From Pterobdella sp. o SKG-2022 (Eukaryota > Annelida > Clitellata > Hirudinida > Piscicolidae), in assembly GCA_964035795.1 (NCBI GenBank), contig OZ038324.1:823524-887523 (forward strand): 64,000 nucleotides of DNA, read 5' to 3'. The notes under the pieces are model-generated. The model did no database searches and had not been told where the DNA came from. It saw only the letters and a list, made by a program, of their open reading frames with translations. Of the stretch, positions 10,925-32,565 are shown one piece after another. Numbering within the stretch: the stretch's first letter is position 1; each line of letters opens with the position of its first letter. Position numbers and translations under genes: made by a program.

Positions 10925-13900
10925 ATGGAGTTCCGATGGAACAGCGACGATTTGGAAGTGAAAACTAGAAGCGTCGAAAAATCTCTACAACCTTTAATAG
11001 ACCAGGTAAATGGGATCCCATAAAATTCAGTCAATTTTAAACGCATCTTCGGAACCTTAGTATTGAGTGTTTTTGGTTTCCAGGTAACAATTTTATCTGG
11101 AGCTCAAGTATCAAATTTGAAGAAGGGGAAGTCGAAGAGAGCTGAAGTTCTAATAGCCGCTGTGCAACAAGCCACTCATAATTTTATCAACCAGGTGTGA
11201 GAAGGTTCCATACAATATAAAAAAAGATTCAAAAACAATATAGCTTGTCATGATGGATTTTCTTGAAATTTCAAATGATGTTCCACAGGGACAAGACATA
11301 GCAAAGAAGGTGCCAGAGGCTGAAGCTGATGTGTTGAAGGTCTTGGAATCAGTCAGCAACAATGGTGGGTTTCTAGAGAATTTCATGATTGGTGTTAATG
11401 ATACAGTCTCGTTGCAACAAGTGTTAATGGCCACCTGTGTTGGACATAAATTCCCACAGGAGAACGACTTCACAGAGCAGCACTACAGTTTTCACAGCAG
11501 CCAATCAACGCCGAGAAGAGAGCTGTGATGGCGCAAGCAGCTAAAATGCTTCTCTCTGACGTCACAAGGCTTCTCATCTTGGCCGATATGATTGATGTCT
11601 TCCTCCTTCTCAAATCCCTATCTATCGTGAGTGAATGTTGTATGCATGTAATTGTGAACGCGTGTGACGATGCCTGAATTGTGTTGAACAGTTGCGGAGA
11701 GATATAGATGAGATATCTGCAGCCCAGAACCACCAAGACTTGAACTCAGGTCTGCAAAACTTCAACCAAAACATAACTGACGTCAATGCCAAAGCTGGAG
11801 CCAGACAAATGGTTGTCTAGAATTCATTCGACACTATTTCATATTGTTTAAAACAACGAATGACTGATGGAAATGAAACATACCACAGGACCTGAAGAAC
11901 CAGGCCCAGAGTGACCACATGGGGGCTGCCAGGTCAGCTTTGAGGAAGAACCAAGCCATGCTTTTCACTGCTTCAAAGGTGCTTTCATGCCAGCCTCTTA
12001 AATTTATATTTAATAAGCTTTTGTTACAATTTCAGAGACATCTTTTCTATTTTTAATGATATTTCCCACCAAAAACATCAAATTTTGAGAATTTTTTTTA
12101 CACTTATTAAGAAGCAAAAGCTAGAATTTTCGATGAACAAGGCCTCGTCATAAAACGTTGGCATATGAATATTCAAATGTGAATATGAATATTCAAATGT
12201 GAATATGAATATTCCATAGTAAGGCATACTTATCAAAATCTTCAGCTTTTTTTCTCAATAAATGTATCAAAAACTCATATTTGTTTATTTGGTGAAAATT
12301 TTTTGAAATAAAATCATGAAGCTCCACAAACAATCACGCCTTCATTTCACACGTACACAGACGTACGTGAAGCACCCAGAGTTGGTGGCAGCACGTGAAA
12401 ACAAGGATTACGTGGTGAACCAGGTGAGGTTCGCCATTGATGACCTCTCAAAGGTGACCATGGTGCCAGAAGGAGTTGGGTCAGATGAGGTCGGGGAGCT
12501 TGCTGGTGCCATCAATGAGTTTGAGGTGCTCATGGAAAGTTTGATTTGTTCAATTATATAGTCGTTTAAATTGAAGATATTGATGTAGTGAAATTTGGAA
12601 TGATTATTGGTATTTTTATTGAAAGGTTTATTTGAAAACAATTACTAAAATTATCATTAATAAATCATCTATTGAGAAAATTTCAACCAAACATGTTCCA
12701 TCCGTCGACAGCAAGCCATCATCTTAGACCCTCGGAGCTACAGGAACGACAGAACCAGATCTCAACTAGAACAAATGCTGGAGACAATTGTGGAGAAGAG
12801 TGCCATTTTGGCAGACCTGCCATCCACCAGAGATGAGAGAAGGGAAGGGGTGGTACGAGAGTGCCAGAACCTCAGAACAGCCTTGCAGAGTCTCCTTGAG
12901 GAATATCACTACTTGGTGGGTGGTGTGTTTTCAGTTTTATGTAAGGGGGTTTTAAAGTTTTTCAATGGTTAATCTTTAAAGATTTAAAAAAAACATTTAT
13001 TTGAAGTCTCAGAACGGAGGTTCGACACATCGGTTGGATGAGGCGAGAGACCAGACATATGGCAGGTGCAAAGCCCTCAGCAAACAAGTGAGTCTTCATG
13101 TGTAACATTCATACTCCATACATTCATAGAATCTAGCATGCCTAAACTGATTTCCTGGTATCGCTGGTATGGCTTCCATACCATGCAATCGTACACACGT
13201 TTTTGTAATAATGCATTTATCTCAAAAGCTGCGGAGAGTGGTGGTCGACCAAGTGGGAGACTCTTTTCTCGACACAGACATGCCTCTACTGCTCATGATG
13301 GAGGCGGCGTCGGAGGGGGATGAAGCGAGAACAGAGGCCTATGCTGAAGTCTTTGGACAGCATGCAGACAAACTCGTGCAGGTGAGTGGCATCGATGAGG
13401 ACGATAAAAAGTTTTAAAATCCATTTTATGGATATAAAAATTCTGAGTTTTTTTCCTATTTAATTATTGATTCATACTTTTTTTGTGAATTTCGATTTTT
13501 TTTCATTAAATTTCTTCAATTTTATCACCAGGTGTCAGGCTTAGTATGCACCATGTCTACCAACCCTTCAGCCATCAGAATGATCAGGATAGCATCAGAG
13601 CAGTTGAACCAGATGAAGCCTCAGGTAGTGCTGGCTGCTCAAGTTCTCGCTGCAAGACCACAGTCGCCAGCAGCTCAAGAGAATGCAGAAGCGCATAAAG
13701 AGGCCTGGCTGAGGCAGTTGTTGTTTTTGAATGAGGCGGTAGATGGTGCTATTGATCTCAATGACTTCCTTGCCGTTTCAGGTTTTGGTGGCAAAAATTC
13801 TTAAGTAATCGCAATCTGAAAAAATACAATTAGTCATACACCACCAATGTTTCAAACCTTAGTTCATCACCACACAGTCTCTTACACTACACCAGAACAC

Positions 13901-16900
13901 CACATAGTTCTCCACACCACACCAGAGCACCACATATTGGAGGACATTAACCAATGTGTGGAGGCGATCCAGGGAAGTGATGGTGGCATGTTGGACGAGA
14001 CATCAGGTAGGATCAGGAGCAGATGTGGTAGGGTGTGTGGAGTGGTGGAGAACGAGATGTTGAACTTCAAAGATGGGGGTCTGTATGTCGACAGAGTGAT
14101 GCAGACTGTGCAAGTGCTCAGAGACCAAAGTTTGTATCTATAAGAATAATAATATTGTTAAAGGTAATAATAATAAGCATTCTATCCTCAACCACCTTCT
14201 ACCCCAATACTGGGTTCTCATGGTTCTCCATATTTACGAACTGAATTCAGCCTTCATCGTGACCATGTTGTTTCTTATTGATATAATTTCTATTATTATT
14301 ACCGTTGAGTGACTTGGGCACATACCAACTCAAAATCACCTTTTTTGCCCATCATAACAAATATCTAAAGCTTAAAAAGTAAGCTTTTTTGAGCAACAAA
14401 ACTACTTATCAAACCTATCAACACACATCCCTAGTAATTGTGGAGTTCACAGACAAAATGAACGTCAGCATTGGCAACCTACACTCCAACAACCCTATTG
14501 ACGAGAATGCCTTTGTGAACGTGTCGAACCTGGTGTATGAAGGAGTGAGAAACATCAGAAAAGCTGTCCTTAACAACCAGGTATGCGTTAATTTGTTTGA
14601 TATGAGTTATTTTTTTTATGAGTTATTGTTTTTATTCTTATTATCATTATTATTATTCACTCAAACTGTAAACAATCATCTTTGAAACTCCACATTACGT
14701 CATCACATTTGAAGCCTTCATCAGATACATCAGAAACATTATATCATACATATGAGGTGACATTTGTCAATAATACCCTCCAGAGTCTGGGAGATTTCGA
14801 TTCAGACGCTGAAGATGAACAAGAATTCGAAAACTTCACTCGAAGTTAACATTCCTTTTTGATGAAATTAATCATAGTAACTTTTCTCCCTCTACATGTG
14901 CCAGCAGCATTTCATATAACTCATGTTTTCATGGCCATATTCGATGTCTTATCGACGACTAAAAACACATATAGTTGGAGTTGATAGCAATTGCCTAGCT
15001 TATGAATATTACTCAAAACGCATTGTCAATTGGAAAATTTAAATAGAGCAAATTTTCAAAGACTGCTAGCCCGAGTTTTCAAATTATCGAGATTTGCCGT
15101 TCTCACAAGCCAAATGACAAAGATACCAGAATATCAGTTTGTCAACTGCTACCAGAGTCTACTGTTATCCAGGTTATAACACAAAGGCAACCTTTAACCA
15201 CAGGCGCTAGTTGGATGCAGTTGACGTCGATGCTTAGCAAAACCTGCATTTTATTGTTACATATATAATCACTATGTTTTATGATTAAGTTGAATAATTA
15301 GTTTCCATGTTTTGAATTTTCAAATAAGTCTTCAAAACCGTTAAATGCTGCTACAGACACTTCAATATATCCCATAGTCTCACTACTGCTTAAAACCGCC
15401 AACAAATGGAAATATGACAAAACAACTTCAGATGCAGCGAATCGCAAGAGCAGGCAAGATGACATGAGTTACGAAGAAGAAGGCAGGGAGAGGGCGGTAA
15501 TGAGGCAACTTCCAGAAGAAGAAATGATAAAAATACAACAGCAGGTTACTAATCTTGCCCATTTGTCTTGAAGTTTCATTTGACGTCACCAACATGACCC
15601 TCACTTGAAAATATTGATTGAAATATTTTAACATGATAGGTGCAACTGTTTAGAGTAGAGAAAGCCAAGCTGGATAGGGAGATGGAGAGGTGGGATGAAA
15701 GTGGTAATGACGTCATTCTCATCGCCAAGAGAATGTGTCTCATCATGATGCAGATGACTGACTTCATGAGGTTCGCCATCACCATTATCGCCATCATAAT
15801 CATCATCATAATCATCATCATCATCATAATCATCATCATTTTTAGTCCGGTGAAAGAACCCACCTTCTCGTGGTGCCAGGTTTACACTCCAACAAGAGTG
15901 TCAAAGAAGTTCTAAGCCACGTCAGCTTTCAACCACAAAGCATTTTGAAAATCCATCCATTTTCTCACTGCTCACCATAAGTCACAAACAACTCGAAGCT
16001 ACACGTTACTTTCGGTACTCACTCCAAGGAGTGTCAAAAGAGTTTTTGGAAGTTGGTGCTCAACAACAACAATAAATTATCATCATCATCATTACCACCG
16101 TCATCATCATCACCATCACCACCATCATCATCATCATCATCTTAATCATCATCATCACCATCACCACCATCATCATTATCCTCAAAACAAAACTAAAAAA
16201 AGATAAAACCCACACAACAAACAACCAACAAAACGGTCACCAGAGGGCAAGGGGAGCTGAAGAGTACAATGGACGTGATAAAGGCAGCCAAAGAGATCTC
16301 GGAGGAAGGCAACAGTTTGGATCGTTTGTGCAAGCAGATTGCTGAACAGGTGTCATTCAGTTTTGTCCCTGATATCACTGTCCCAGTATAATATCGTATG
16401 AAGTTTTCATTTTTATGTATCTCTTCTAATTGTGAAGATCCGTTTAACTTCTAACATATCATTTTTATACAGTATGATTTGAGAATGTCGTTATGATAAA
16501 TACAAATCAAATTCAAGCAAGCATCAACTTGTAATAGCTCATCAAGTATAACACAAGAAAACCTACTTAAATAGCTTTGAATAAAATAACAAAAGATAAT
16601 AATAATAATAACAATAATAAAAGTTGTAACAAAAGCCGCCACTGATCCAAGTGCCAAGACTCTGTGACGAAGCGGGATCTGATGGCCTACTTGGAGCGCA
16701 TCGCACTGCACTGCCACCAGCTCAGCATCACCAGCAAAGTGAAGGCTGACGTGCAAAACATCGGAGGAGAGCTGATTGTTTCAGGGGTGCCTCTTACATT
16801 CTTTATTTGTCCTTGTTGTTGCTGTCGTTATTATTATTATTATTATTATCATTACCATTATTATTATTATTGTTGTTGTTACTATTTTTTTAACATAGTA

Positions 16901-17613
16901 TACATACTGGGATTTAAACTACTACCGGAGTCTTACCAAGACCCTAAGGTAGTAGAGTTCGATGCTATTCATTCATTAAGGGCCAAAGCGCTGTTTTCTA
17001 GATTTCATAAGTTTTAGGTGATCCAGGAAGCGTCGAGAGTTTGAGACTTAAATCTTTTCCGACTGTTCCTAGTGCGCCCACAACTATTGGAACTACTTTT
17101 GTATTCATATTCCAGCATCTTGATATCTCTATTTGCAGATCGCAGTATTTGCAAATTTTCTCAAATGTTTTCGACACTATGTTGGTGTCTGATGGTACTG
17201 GGATATCAACCAGAGTACACTCTCTTTTTTTTTCATCTTCAACCACTATGTCTGGTTTATTTGCCTGTATGTTTCTGTCTGCGTGTATTGGGCTGTCCCA
17301 TAGTACTTTTAGTTCGTCTTTTTTTTATCACTGGTCGAATTTCGTGTTCGTACCACTTACTTTTGACTTCAAATCCATGTGTCTTACATATTGTCCAGTG
17401 GATGAATTTAGCGACTCTGTTGTGGCGCTCTAGGTACTCCTGCTTTGCCAGCATTGGGCATCCTGAAACAATGTGTGATATTGTTTCAGGGTGAGTTCTG
17501 CAAAGCCTACAATTTGGATCAACGCCTTTTTCAATATTTTATTTTTATAATAATTTGTTGCAAGCGTCTGATCTTAGGCGGCAATTATGAGGGTCTCAGT
17601 TGTTTCTTTCAAC

Positions 17614-17670
<57 letters not shown>

Positions 17671-19807
17671 AAATCTATCAAGCATTTTGCTGAAAAAATT
17701 TTAGTAAGACGGGTCATAACTAATGACCAGTCTTACTAAGTCTGCCTACAGCTCCAGAACTTTCCTCAAGATTCTTGCGGTACCGAGTAATGTCGCCTTT
17801 TGCAACTCTCCCATATTTGTATTAATTTCTAATTGGTGGAGAAAGCCTATGAAGTTCTTGCTTATACTTCCAAAGACTCCAATTACAATTGGTACCACAT
17901 GCACTTTCTTTTGCTGCCATAGTCTGCTAACTTCTCTTCGCAGATCCTGATACTTATCAATTTTTTCTTTTTCATTGATTCTGCAGTCTCCAAGTACAGC
18001 AACATCCACAATCAAGCATTTTTTCTCCTTTTTGTGTAAAACGAAAATGTCAGGTCGACGGGCTTCTATCATTTTGTCACATTGTATATTGAAATCCCAT
18101 AGCAACTTTATGTCATCATTCTCCACAACACTATCTGGCTCATGTTCGTACCACTTTTCATTGCATTTTAATTCATTTTTTTTACACAAGTCCCAATGGA
18201 GTCTTTTAGCAACGTTATCGTGACGTCTCTTGTACTCTTTTTGAGCAAGCTTCTCACATTCGCAGATTATGTGTTGAACGGTTTCACTTTTGTTGCCGCA
18301 CATTCTACACAGTGGGCTTTTAGCTGTTTTATCTATATGGAATTTGAAATAGTTGGTCTTCAAGGCTTGCTCTTGCACCGCACATAAAAGTGCCTCAGTT
18401 TGGATTTTCAAATCGCCTTTTCTCAGCCATCTCCAACTTAACTCTTAGTCTACTTTTGCCGATGTATCTTTTAAGAATTTTCCATACATTCTTTTTTTAT
18501 TCTCTCATCTTGAATATTTATCTTCATATCTTTCACTGTGGCAATTACTGGATTTTCAAAATCACCTCTAGCTGCACATAAAAGTCTTTCATCGCTTTTT
18601 TTGATGCCTCAAGGCTGATTTTGGCCAAGATAACAGTATCTTCAGCATTTGCCAATTCTCGTCCGCCATCTTTCCTTGGTACATATAACCTATCTACATC
18701 ACTTCGTGGGTGCAGTCCATTATGCATTGTTAAGAGTTTCCTAGTTTTCCCATCTATTGACTGAAGCTCAGTCTTTGTCCAACTAAGGAAAGGCGCTAAA
18801 TATCCCAAAACAGGGATGGCCCAAGTATTAATACCCTTAACAATATTCCTTCCATTCAGTTTTGTCTTAACAATCTTCCGCACTCTTCTTTTTTATTCAT
18901 TGAGGACTTTGATTTTCATTTCTTTTTTCTGTAAATCGTCTATTATTATTATTATTTTTTTGTCATGACTAGTATGATTTTTTGTATTTATAATTTCTCC
19001 TTGCTTGCTAATTTATATTTTACTCATTAGTGATTAATTGTTTTTTATTGAAAAATAAATATCGATAACATTGTTCCAAATAGTTTATTTTCCAATATAT
19101 TTTCGCAACCGCAATGTGTATCCACTGCAATCCATCCAATCATAATCTACTTCTTGAAACATTCTCAAACCAACAAAACGCCACAACACCTTCCCCGAAT
19201 AGCTTTTAAATCTTATCATATTCACCACTAGTTGGAGAGTGCCACGTCACTGATCGTGGCAGCCAGAAATCTCATGAACGCAGTGGTGTTGGCAGTGAGG
19301 TCGTCATATGTGGCAAGCACCAAGTACCCACAAGCTGGAGCCAAAGTTCGTTTATGTTGGGGATGGGTGGAGATATGTTGCAGTCTGTTTGATGGTTACT
19401 CCTATAAAAATGTGTCATCTTTGTTTCGCATTGAAAGCTTCCATGTTGCTTATCCCAAAACTTATTTATGCTGAAATAGTATATTTTTCAAAAACTTTGA
19501 AAGAAGTTTGAGCCTGAATTATTTTTAAATCTTACGAATTGTATTGAAATTTCAAGCTCGATTCTAGCATTTCTTTAATATTCGTCAACAAATTTATAAA
19601 TTTGATATATATCAATATTCTAACCAAACCTCTTTCCAAAGCTAACCTCCAAACACTCAGTTGAATGTGAGTTGGAAGATGAAGGCTCCTGAGAAAAAGC
19701 CCTTGGTTCATCCTGAAAACATGGAAGCGATGAAAGCCAGGGTGAAGAGAGGGGACAGCAACAGGGTGGTTGAACCCATCAAGGCTCTTAGCGAGTTCCA
19801 TGCTTGA
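10925..19807 (+). CDS. CTNNA: Alpha-catenin, cadherin-catenin complex actin linker (complete, 20 exons)
   Basis: Exons: 10925-11005, 11084-11194, 11289-11364, 11460-11626, 11692-11811, 11889-11978, 12361-12525, 12712-12915, 13007-13087, 13229-13381, 13532-13781, 13926-14129, 14435-14580, 14784-14844, 15432-15544, 15640-15770, 16244-16349, 16652-16786, 19232-19345, 19661-19807. Every phase matches, giving 884 aa (about 900 is usual). It links beta-catenin at adherens junctions to F-actin. The N-terminal vinculin-homology region (about residues 20-260) carries the beta-catenin/dimer surface, including LLSDVTRLLILADM at about 120. The M region spans about 270-610. An acidic linker, SLGDFDSDAEDEQE, sits near 617, where vertebrate proteins are phosphorylated by casein kinases. 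The actin-binding domain (about 650-850) includes RWDESGNDVILIAKRMC and the C-terminal signature WKMKAPEKKPLV. All conserved blocks are present and there is no frameshift. Whether it is the E, N or ancestral single type cannot be told. Confidence 0.97.
12080..12215. repeat. Copy of a short dispersed element plus 20-bp tandem repeat, in an alpha-catenin intron
   Basis: The block AAAAGCTAGAATTTTCGA ... TCATAAAACGTT (about 12116-12160) resembles the middle of the inverted-repeat element at 46388-46515. It is followed by about 2.5 copies of a 20-bp unit built on GAATATTCAAATGTGAATAT (12163-12213). Confidence 0.6.
15050..15190 (+). repeat. Dispersed repeat family A, copy 1 (alpha-catenin intron)
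   Basis: It contains the blocks AAATGACAAAGATACCAGAA, CAACTGCTACCAGAGTCTAC and TGTTATCCAGGTTATAACAC. Related copies occur at about 43290-43445 (+), 46615-46690 (-) and, more diverged, near 56345-56510. No coding capacity is seen; it is probably a SINE or a non-autonomous element. Confidence 0.65.
15780..16185. repeat. CAT/ATC trinucleotide microsatellites
   Basis: Interrupted (ATC)n runs at about 15780-15842 and 16080-16182 lie in the alpha-catenin intron between exons 16 and 17. Confidence 0.9.
16815..17500 (-). mobile_element. 3' end of RLE-type LINE with (AAT)n tail, copy 1
   Basis: The minus strand encodes fragments of the same C-terminal endonuclease region as the better copy at 17.7-18.9 kb: KQEYLERHNRVAKFIHW, then KKRECTLVDIPVPSD, then VVPIVVGALGTVGKDLSL. 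The 3' end abuts a (TTA/ATT)n tract (16825-16880), that is, an (AAT)n tail on the element's own strand. It lies in alpha-catenin intron 18, antisense to the gene. Frames are broken. Confidence 0.75.
17617..18960 (-). mobile_element. LINE with restriction-like endonuclease (R2/NeSL-like), 5'-truncated, copy 2
   Basis: The minus strand encodes part of the post-RT region (18545-18883: LSWTKTELQSIDGKTRKLL, then HPRSDVDRLYVPRKDGG) and then one intact 221-aa frame (17746-18411). This frame has a CCHC zinc motif (CRMCGNKSETVQHIICEC) and a restriction-like endonuclease core in which RRPD is followed 14 residues later by an aspartate (LIVDVAVLGD). The end is ALLGTARILRKVLEL. The CCHC plus PD...D arrangement is typical of R2/R4/NeSL/HERO-type elements, unlike the APE-type LINEs elsewhere in this window. 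The 3' end abuts (ATT)n at 17617-17668. It lies inside alpha-catenin intron 18, antisense. The RT itself is missing. Confidence 0.8.
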
Positions 19808-19812
19808 GGCTT

Positions 19813-20126
19813 CTTCTTCCTCCTCCTCCTCCTCCTCCTCCTCCTCCTCCTCCTCCTCCTCCTCCTCCTCCTCCTCCTCCTCCTCCTCCTCCTTCTCCTC
19901 CTCCTTCTCCTCCTCCTTCTCCTCCTCCTTCTCCTCCTCCTTCTCCTCCTCCTCCTCCTCCTCCTTCTCCTTCTCCTCCTTCTCCTCCTCCTCCTTCTCC
20001 TCCTCCTCCTTCTCCTCCTCCTCCTCTTTCTCCTCCTCCTCTTTCTCCTCCTCCTCTTTCTCCTCCTCCTCTTTCTCCTCCTCCTCTTTCTCCTCCTCCT
20101 CTTTCTCCTCCTCTTCTTCTTTGTAG
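19813..20126 (+). repeat. (TCC)n / polypyrimidine tract just after the alpha-catenin stop codon
   Basis: About 310 bp of almost pure pyrimidine built from CCT/TTC triplets, with higher-order TCCTCCTTC and CTCTTTCTCC sub-repeats. It begins 6 bases after the stop codon at 19805-19807, so it should lie in the 3' UTR. A candidate AATAAA is at 20715. Confidence 0.9.
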
Positions 20127-20159
20127 GGTTTTCTGGTGTTTTCAATTTAAAGTGATTTA

Positions 20160-23100
20160 AATCTCATCGTTTTCGATTCATCGTGACTTTGAAATTTTAA
20201 ATGCTTTTTCCGCATCTTCATTATATTGTTAAATTGTAGATCATTTGTTTCATCACTTGTTAGTTCTCTAGAATCTCACGTTGTCACCCACTTACCACCA
20301 CTTGCTTCCATCCAACCCATTCGCATCCCTTTATACTCTCCTCACCCCTCCTCATTTCCACTTATAATTTATATAGTGACTATGCAAAATGTGTAACTTT
20401 TACACCAATGTGATTATTCGCATCGAGTCTCGAATCAGGCAATTACGCTTGGTCGCCCCCTGTTATAAAAGTCCTTAATCATTTAGTGGTGCATCGATCA
20501 ACAGGCTACCCTGCTTCTTTGAGGCGTGCTCAGCATTTGGTGAGAGCTTCATTATCTGCATACTCTTTCCAATACTCAACATCAGTCGCCTTCCTCTTCT
20601 TGATGATTTTTTTGTTTGCTATTTTGTTTTAAGCTTTAAGTAACCTCCAAACCCATAATGGCAGGCTTGCTGCCTCTGTAGTCGATTCTCATTTTAGAAG
20701 CAAATGAACTCCTAAATAAATTATACTTACTGCATTGGAAATTGATCAAGTTTATAATCAAATTAGAAAGACTCCAAACGCACCAAACAAATCAAAACTA
20801 GTTTGAAATTCTTTTGAAGGATCAAAAGTGGCATCTTGTATTGATTGCTTATTAGGTGCTCAAAACTACAAACTGCTTAGAATTCAAACGCTCAACCATC
20901 TTGGCAGTTTGTCTTAGTAATTTTTATCTTGAAAGTTTTTAAACTCAAGCAATATTTATTTAATTACATAATACTAAAACACTTTAAAGCAGACGATCGA
21001 AGGGCTCTCAAGCTGCAGAAAAGTCTTTAATTAGACAATGCAGTAATACAGAGTGATTGAAGTTTATAAGTAATACCTTAGCTTCTCTACTAATTCTTCA
21101 GAAAAATTTACTTGAAAAATACTCTCGACGATTTAAGGAGGGATAAAACTACAGTGCTCATATATTGAAACTTCAGACAGCATCATCGCTGAGCTGTGGT
21201 GATGTGAGTGCTTTCACTCTTGTTTCCTTCAAATAAGTGTTCCAAAATAAATCATTTTTAATTTGAGCATAAATTTGTATAACTTCAAAGAACAAAGACT
21301 TCCACGAAGGTTTTAATGTCTTAAATGCATTTCCTGGAGATTTTAGTCTTGAAATATATGACTTGTTTTTACTTTTTTCTTTTTTAAACAGTCATAACAA
21401 AACAATGATATGAAACAATGTGGAAATAATTTGATAAATATTCAATCACGAAAAGCTAAAAAGATAAGTGTTGAGAGCAGCTTCAAGTAAATGATGTGTG
21501 TTTGAAGAGGTTTGAGTGCAAACAAGTAAGTGAAGTTGCACTCACAAATAATCAAGACCCTTTTAGAAAACCTTCGAGATAAAAAGATCAATTCCTACGT
21601 TAAGATCTGCTGCTACTCGCTGATTTCAAAAGCTCATCACATGTTCATCTTCGTGGCAGTTAAATTTAACCTTATCGTTTCGCTACTTTTTCCACTTTTT
21701 AAATCGTTTCCAAAAGAGCGTACTAAAAATATTTATTAGTTTTAAAAATGTCCATGCATTAAAACTAACTTTTGAAAATTTATACCACACTATTTTTTTA
21801 ATTTGCTAAAGCAGCAAAACACAAGGCCTTGAGTGGTCACATGATCGTGCAAATATGGCCGCATGTCCCAAAGAGATAAGTCTATATTGGCAGGCTTCTC
21901 AAATATTTATTGCTAGATTGAAATATTTGGGCTCATATTATGTTTTTTATCGGTTTTTTGCAACTTTTTAAAATAAAATATTAATTTTCTCATTGATTAT
22001 ATGCGCAAAATAGTTCAATAGAACTTTTTAGCATCTGCCATCATCATCAACCACCGCTTCTTATCTTCATGTAGATTGATCTTCAAAATAAAGCATCATA
22101 TAAAACAACGAGAATTTCTCAATGTGATCAATCTAACAACCACAACTATTTCCTTACGTGTTTGTGTGTTTCATTTGTTGCGTATCTCATGTCTCGCATT
22201 TTTTGTATTTGTTGCACAGATCACTGACTAATATCGAAGGTCCTGGAGGCATCTTGGCGGGTTGTAAGGTGCCAGTTGATGAGAGTGTATGTGGTATCTA
22301 GACAGACTCGCAATGAGAAGCAATTGCGAAATAAATTGCATGAGACTCGTGCAAGTGGATAGATGGGTCGTAGGAGATAAAAAAATAATTGCAAGAAAAG
22401 CTACAAAGAATTTAAAATAAAATAAAAATTGAAAAAAAAAAGAATTTTCAAAATAATAATAGTTTTATTGGAAAAAGATTTCTTTGATTGTGGTACTCAT
22501 CTGCTCATTAGGGCAGTTTCAAAACAGCGCTCCAAACCATTTTAATAATCAATTTTTCCATATTTTTAATATTCATTATTAATTCGACTTTTTCAAATTG
22601 GAACTTCTTCGTTAGACTCAGGGCATACTTGCCTGTCTTAAATGTTTACACCCCGGTGAATGTATGAATTTAAAGACTCCTAACACGCACATCACCCAAC
22701 AGAATATGACCAAATGTTGTGTTTATTTTGCCAACGACCAACTAAACCCCATAAACATGATAATGATGGGAGAATAGACGATAATGTGCGATAAAAGCAG
22801 TGCATTCAATGCTGGCACTTAAGAACTTGATATGGCGGTGAGATGACTGAGACATGCCTGAATAATGGTCTTTTGTTTGCATAAACCTCCTTTAATTAGT
22901 GTGCCTGTTTTTAAAATAAATACTTCAATCTAATATTTATAAAAAATATTCTATAACACGTTCATCAAACAAGACATCCGTTGATTTTTCTTCACTATTT
23001 GATGCAGCTTTTGCGCTATTGAAACACATCAGTGCTTTATCCATTAATTAGCAAGATGGCATTGTAATTAAGAAAAATTTCAGTTAATTCCGTAATAAAA

Positions 23101-23860
23101 ACAACGAAATGAAGCTTTTTGGAGACCAATCATAGAAAGCAAGATTCTATAATCTGTTGAGACAAATATATTGAGAAACAGAATGTTGTATTCACATACA
23201 TACTACATATATAAATGAAATGCCACAAAAACCTAGCCTCTCACCTCATGTAAGTGCCTGAACGTGCAAAACTTCTGCAAATAAATACCAGCTTTCATCG
23301 ATTCTGCATCGTGTATTTTGAAAATTTCAATGAATTTCCATCAAAGTTTCACTACGTTTCAAAAAGCGATTCTCTTTTCTCGGAAGGTCATTGTAGCGTG
23401 CATGCATGTTTTGCAGTATATAGAGGCGAATGGAGCCGATGAGGTTCCAAAGAAGCTCTTGTAACAATTTTAAAATAGTCATCAATCTTCTCCGAGTTAA
23501 ATAACTGATTTTGAAATATTTTTTGAAATATATTGAAAAGACTGCAAAGTTGTTGCGGAAGGTGGCTGAAATATGCAAGCATTCATACAACCCTCAAACG
23601 AGGGCTTGTCGAGGGATGAGGCTTGATAAGGGCGTCGCATCCAATTACTGGCGAGTTCTTGTGAAGCTGCTGCAGGACAAAAAACCTTACAAAAGCTTTA
23701 AAAAACTACTATTTCTTGGGGAAACATTTTTCTGCAACAAAAACAGTTTGTGTACCAGATTTTTGCATCAACACAACTTACATACTTATTCGCAACAACT
23801 CCACCTCAACTATCCACACCACAACCTCAAATATTTTTAACTGACCAACAAAACAACGGT
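20160..23860. other. Long gene-free stretch
   Basis: About 3.7 kb between alpha-catenin and the GPCR gene. Only short frames without recognisable motifs are present and no large repeat is visible. Promoter elements of the GPCR gene should lie at its right end but none is distinctive. Confidence 0.5.
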
Positions 23861-23866
23861 ACCATT

Positions 23867-32003
<8,137 letters not shown>

Positions 32004-32264
32004 GCCAGGGTACTGAAGATTTCAAAACAATGTTGCCACGTGATTAAAAATACCGGAAGTGAATAATTGACAGAACTTGCTTATCAATAATATGAAGTAT
32101 AATAACAAAATGCAATAAAGATTAAAACAACTGCTACCATGGAATTCGCCTGATGACGCACTTCCAAATGTTGATTTCATTAAACTTTTCTACGTCATGA
32201 CTGAATGATGATGTCACAAGATTTTCTTGGAATGCTAAGTTGTGTCGATAAAGAACGGATCAAG

Positions 32265-32460
32265 GGGTGAGAGGGGCATTAGGAGAGGCTGTTAGAAGGT
32301 GGGGATGTGGGTGGAAAGTAGGGATGGAGCTAAAAGGTGGGGATGGGGGTGGAAGGTGAGGATGGGGGCTTGAAAGTGGGAATCGGGCTGAAGTTTGAAG
32401 AAAATGGGTAAAGGAATTTGGGGCATGGGTCATGAAGTTTGAAGAGAATGAGGGATAGAG
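32265..32460. repeat. Purine-rich imperfect repeat
   Basis: Repeated GGTGGGGATGGGGGTGGAAG-like blocks, spaced irregularly by 18-25 bp, about 260 bp downstream of the GPCR stop codon. Confidence 0.6.
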
Positions 32461-32565
32461 GTTGAGGTGGCATTTTCAAATGGGTTCCAAGGTTCGTTGT
32501 AGTCTTCGCTCAACTAAGAATTTAAAATTATTTTTTATTTCTGAAAATTGAAAATCAATGTTCAG

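Noticed and set aside
12421..12450. Strong donor-like CAG|GTGAGG inside alpha-catenin exon 7
   Set aside because: Reading through keeps the conserved alpha-catenin sequence in frame to the next verified junction, so it is treated as exonic.
19708..20145. Long poly-Arg, poly-Ser and poly-Pro open frames on both strands
   Set aside because: They are translations of the (TCC)n tract in different frames; they have no independent coding evidence and overlap the alpha-catenin 3' end.
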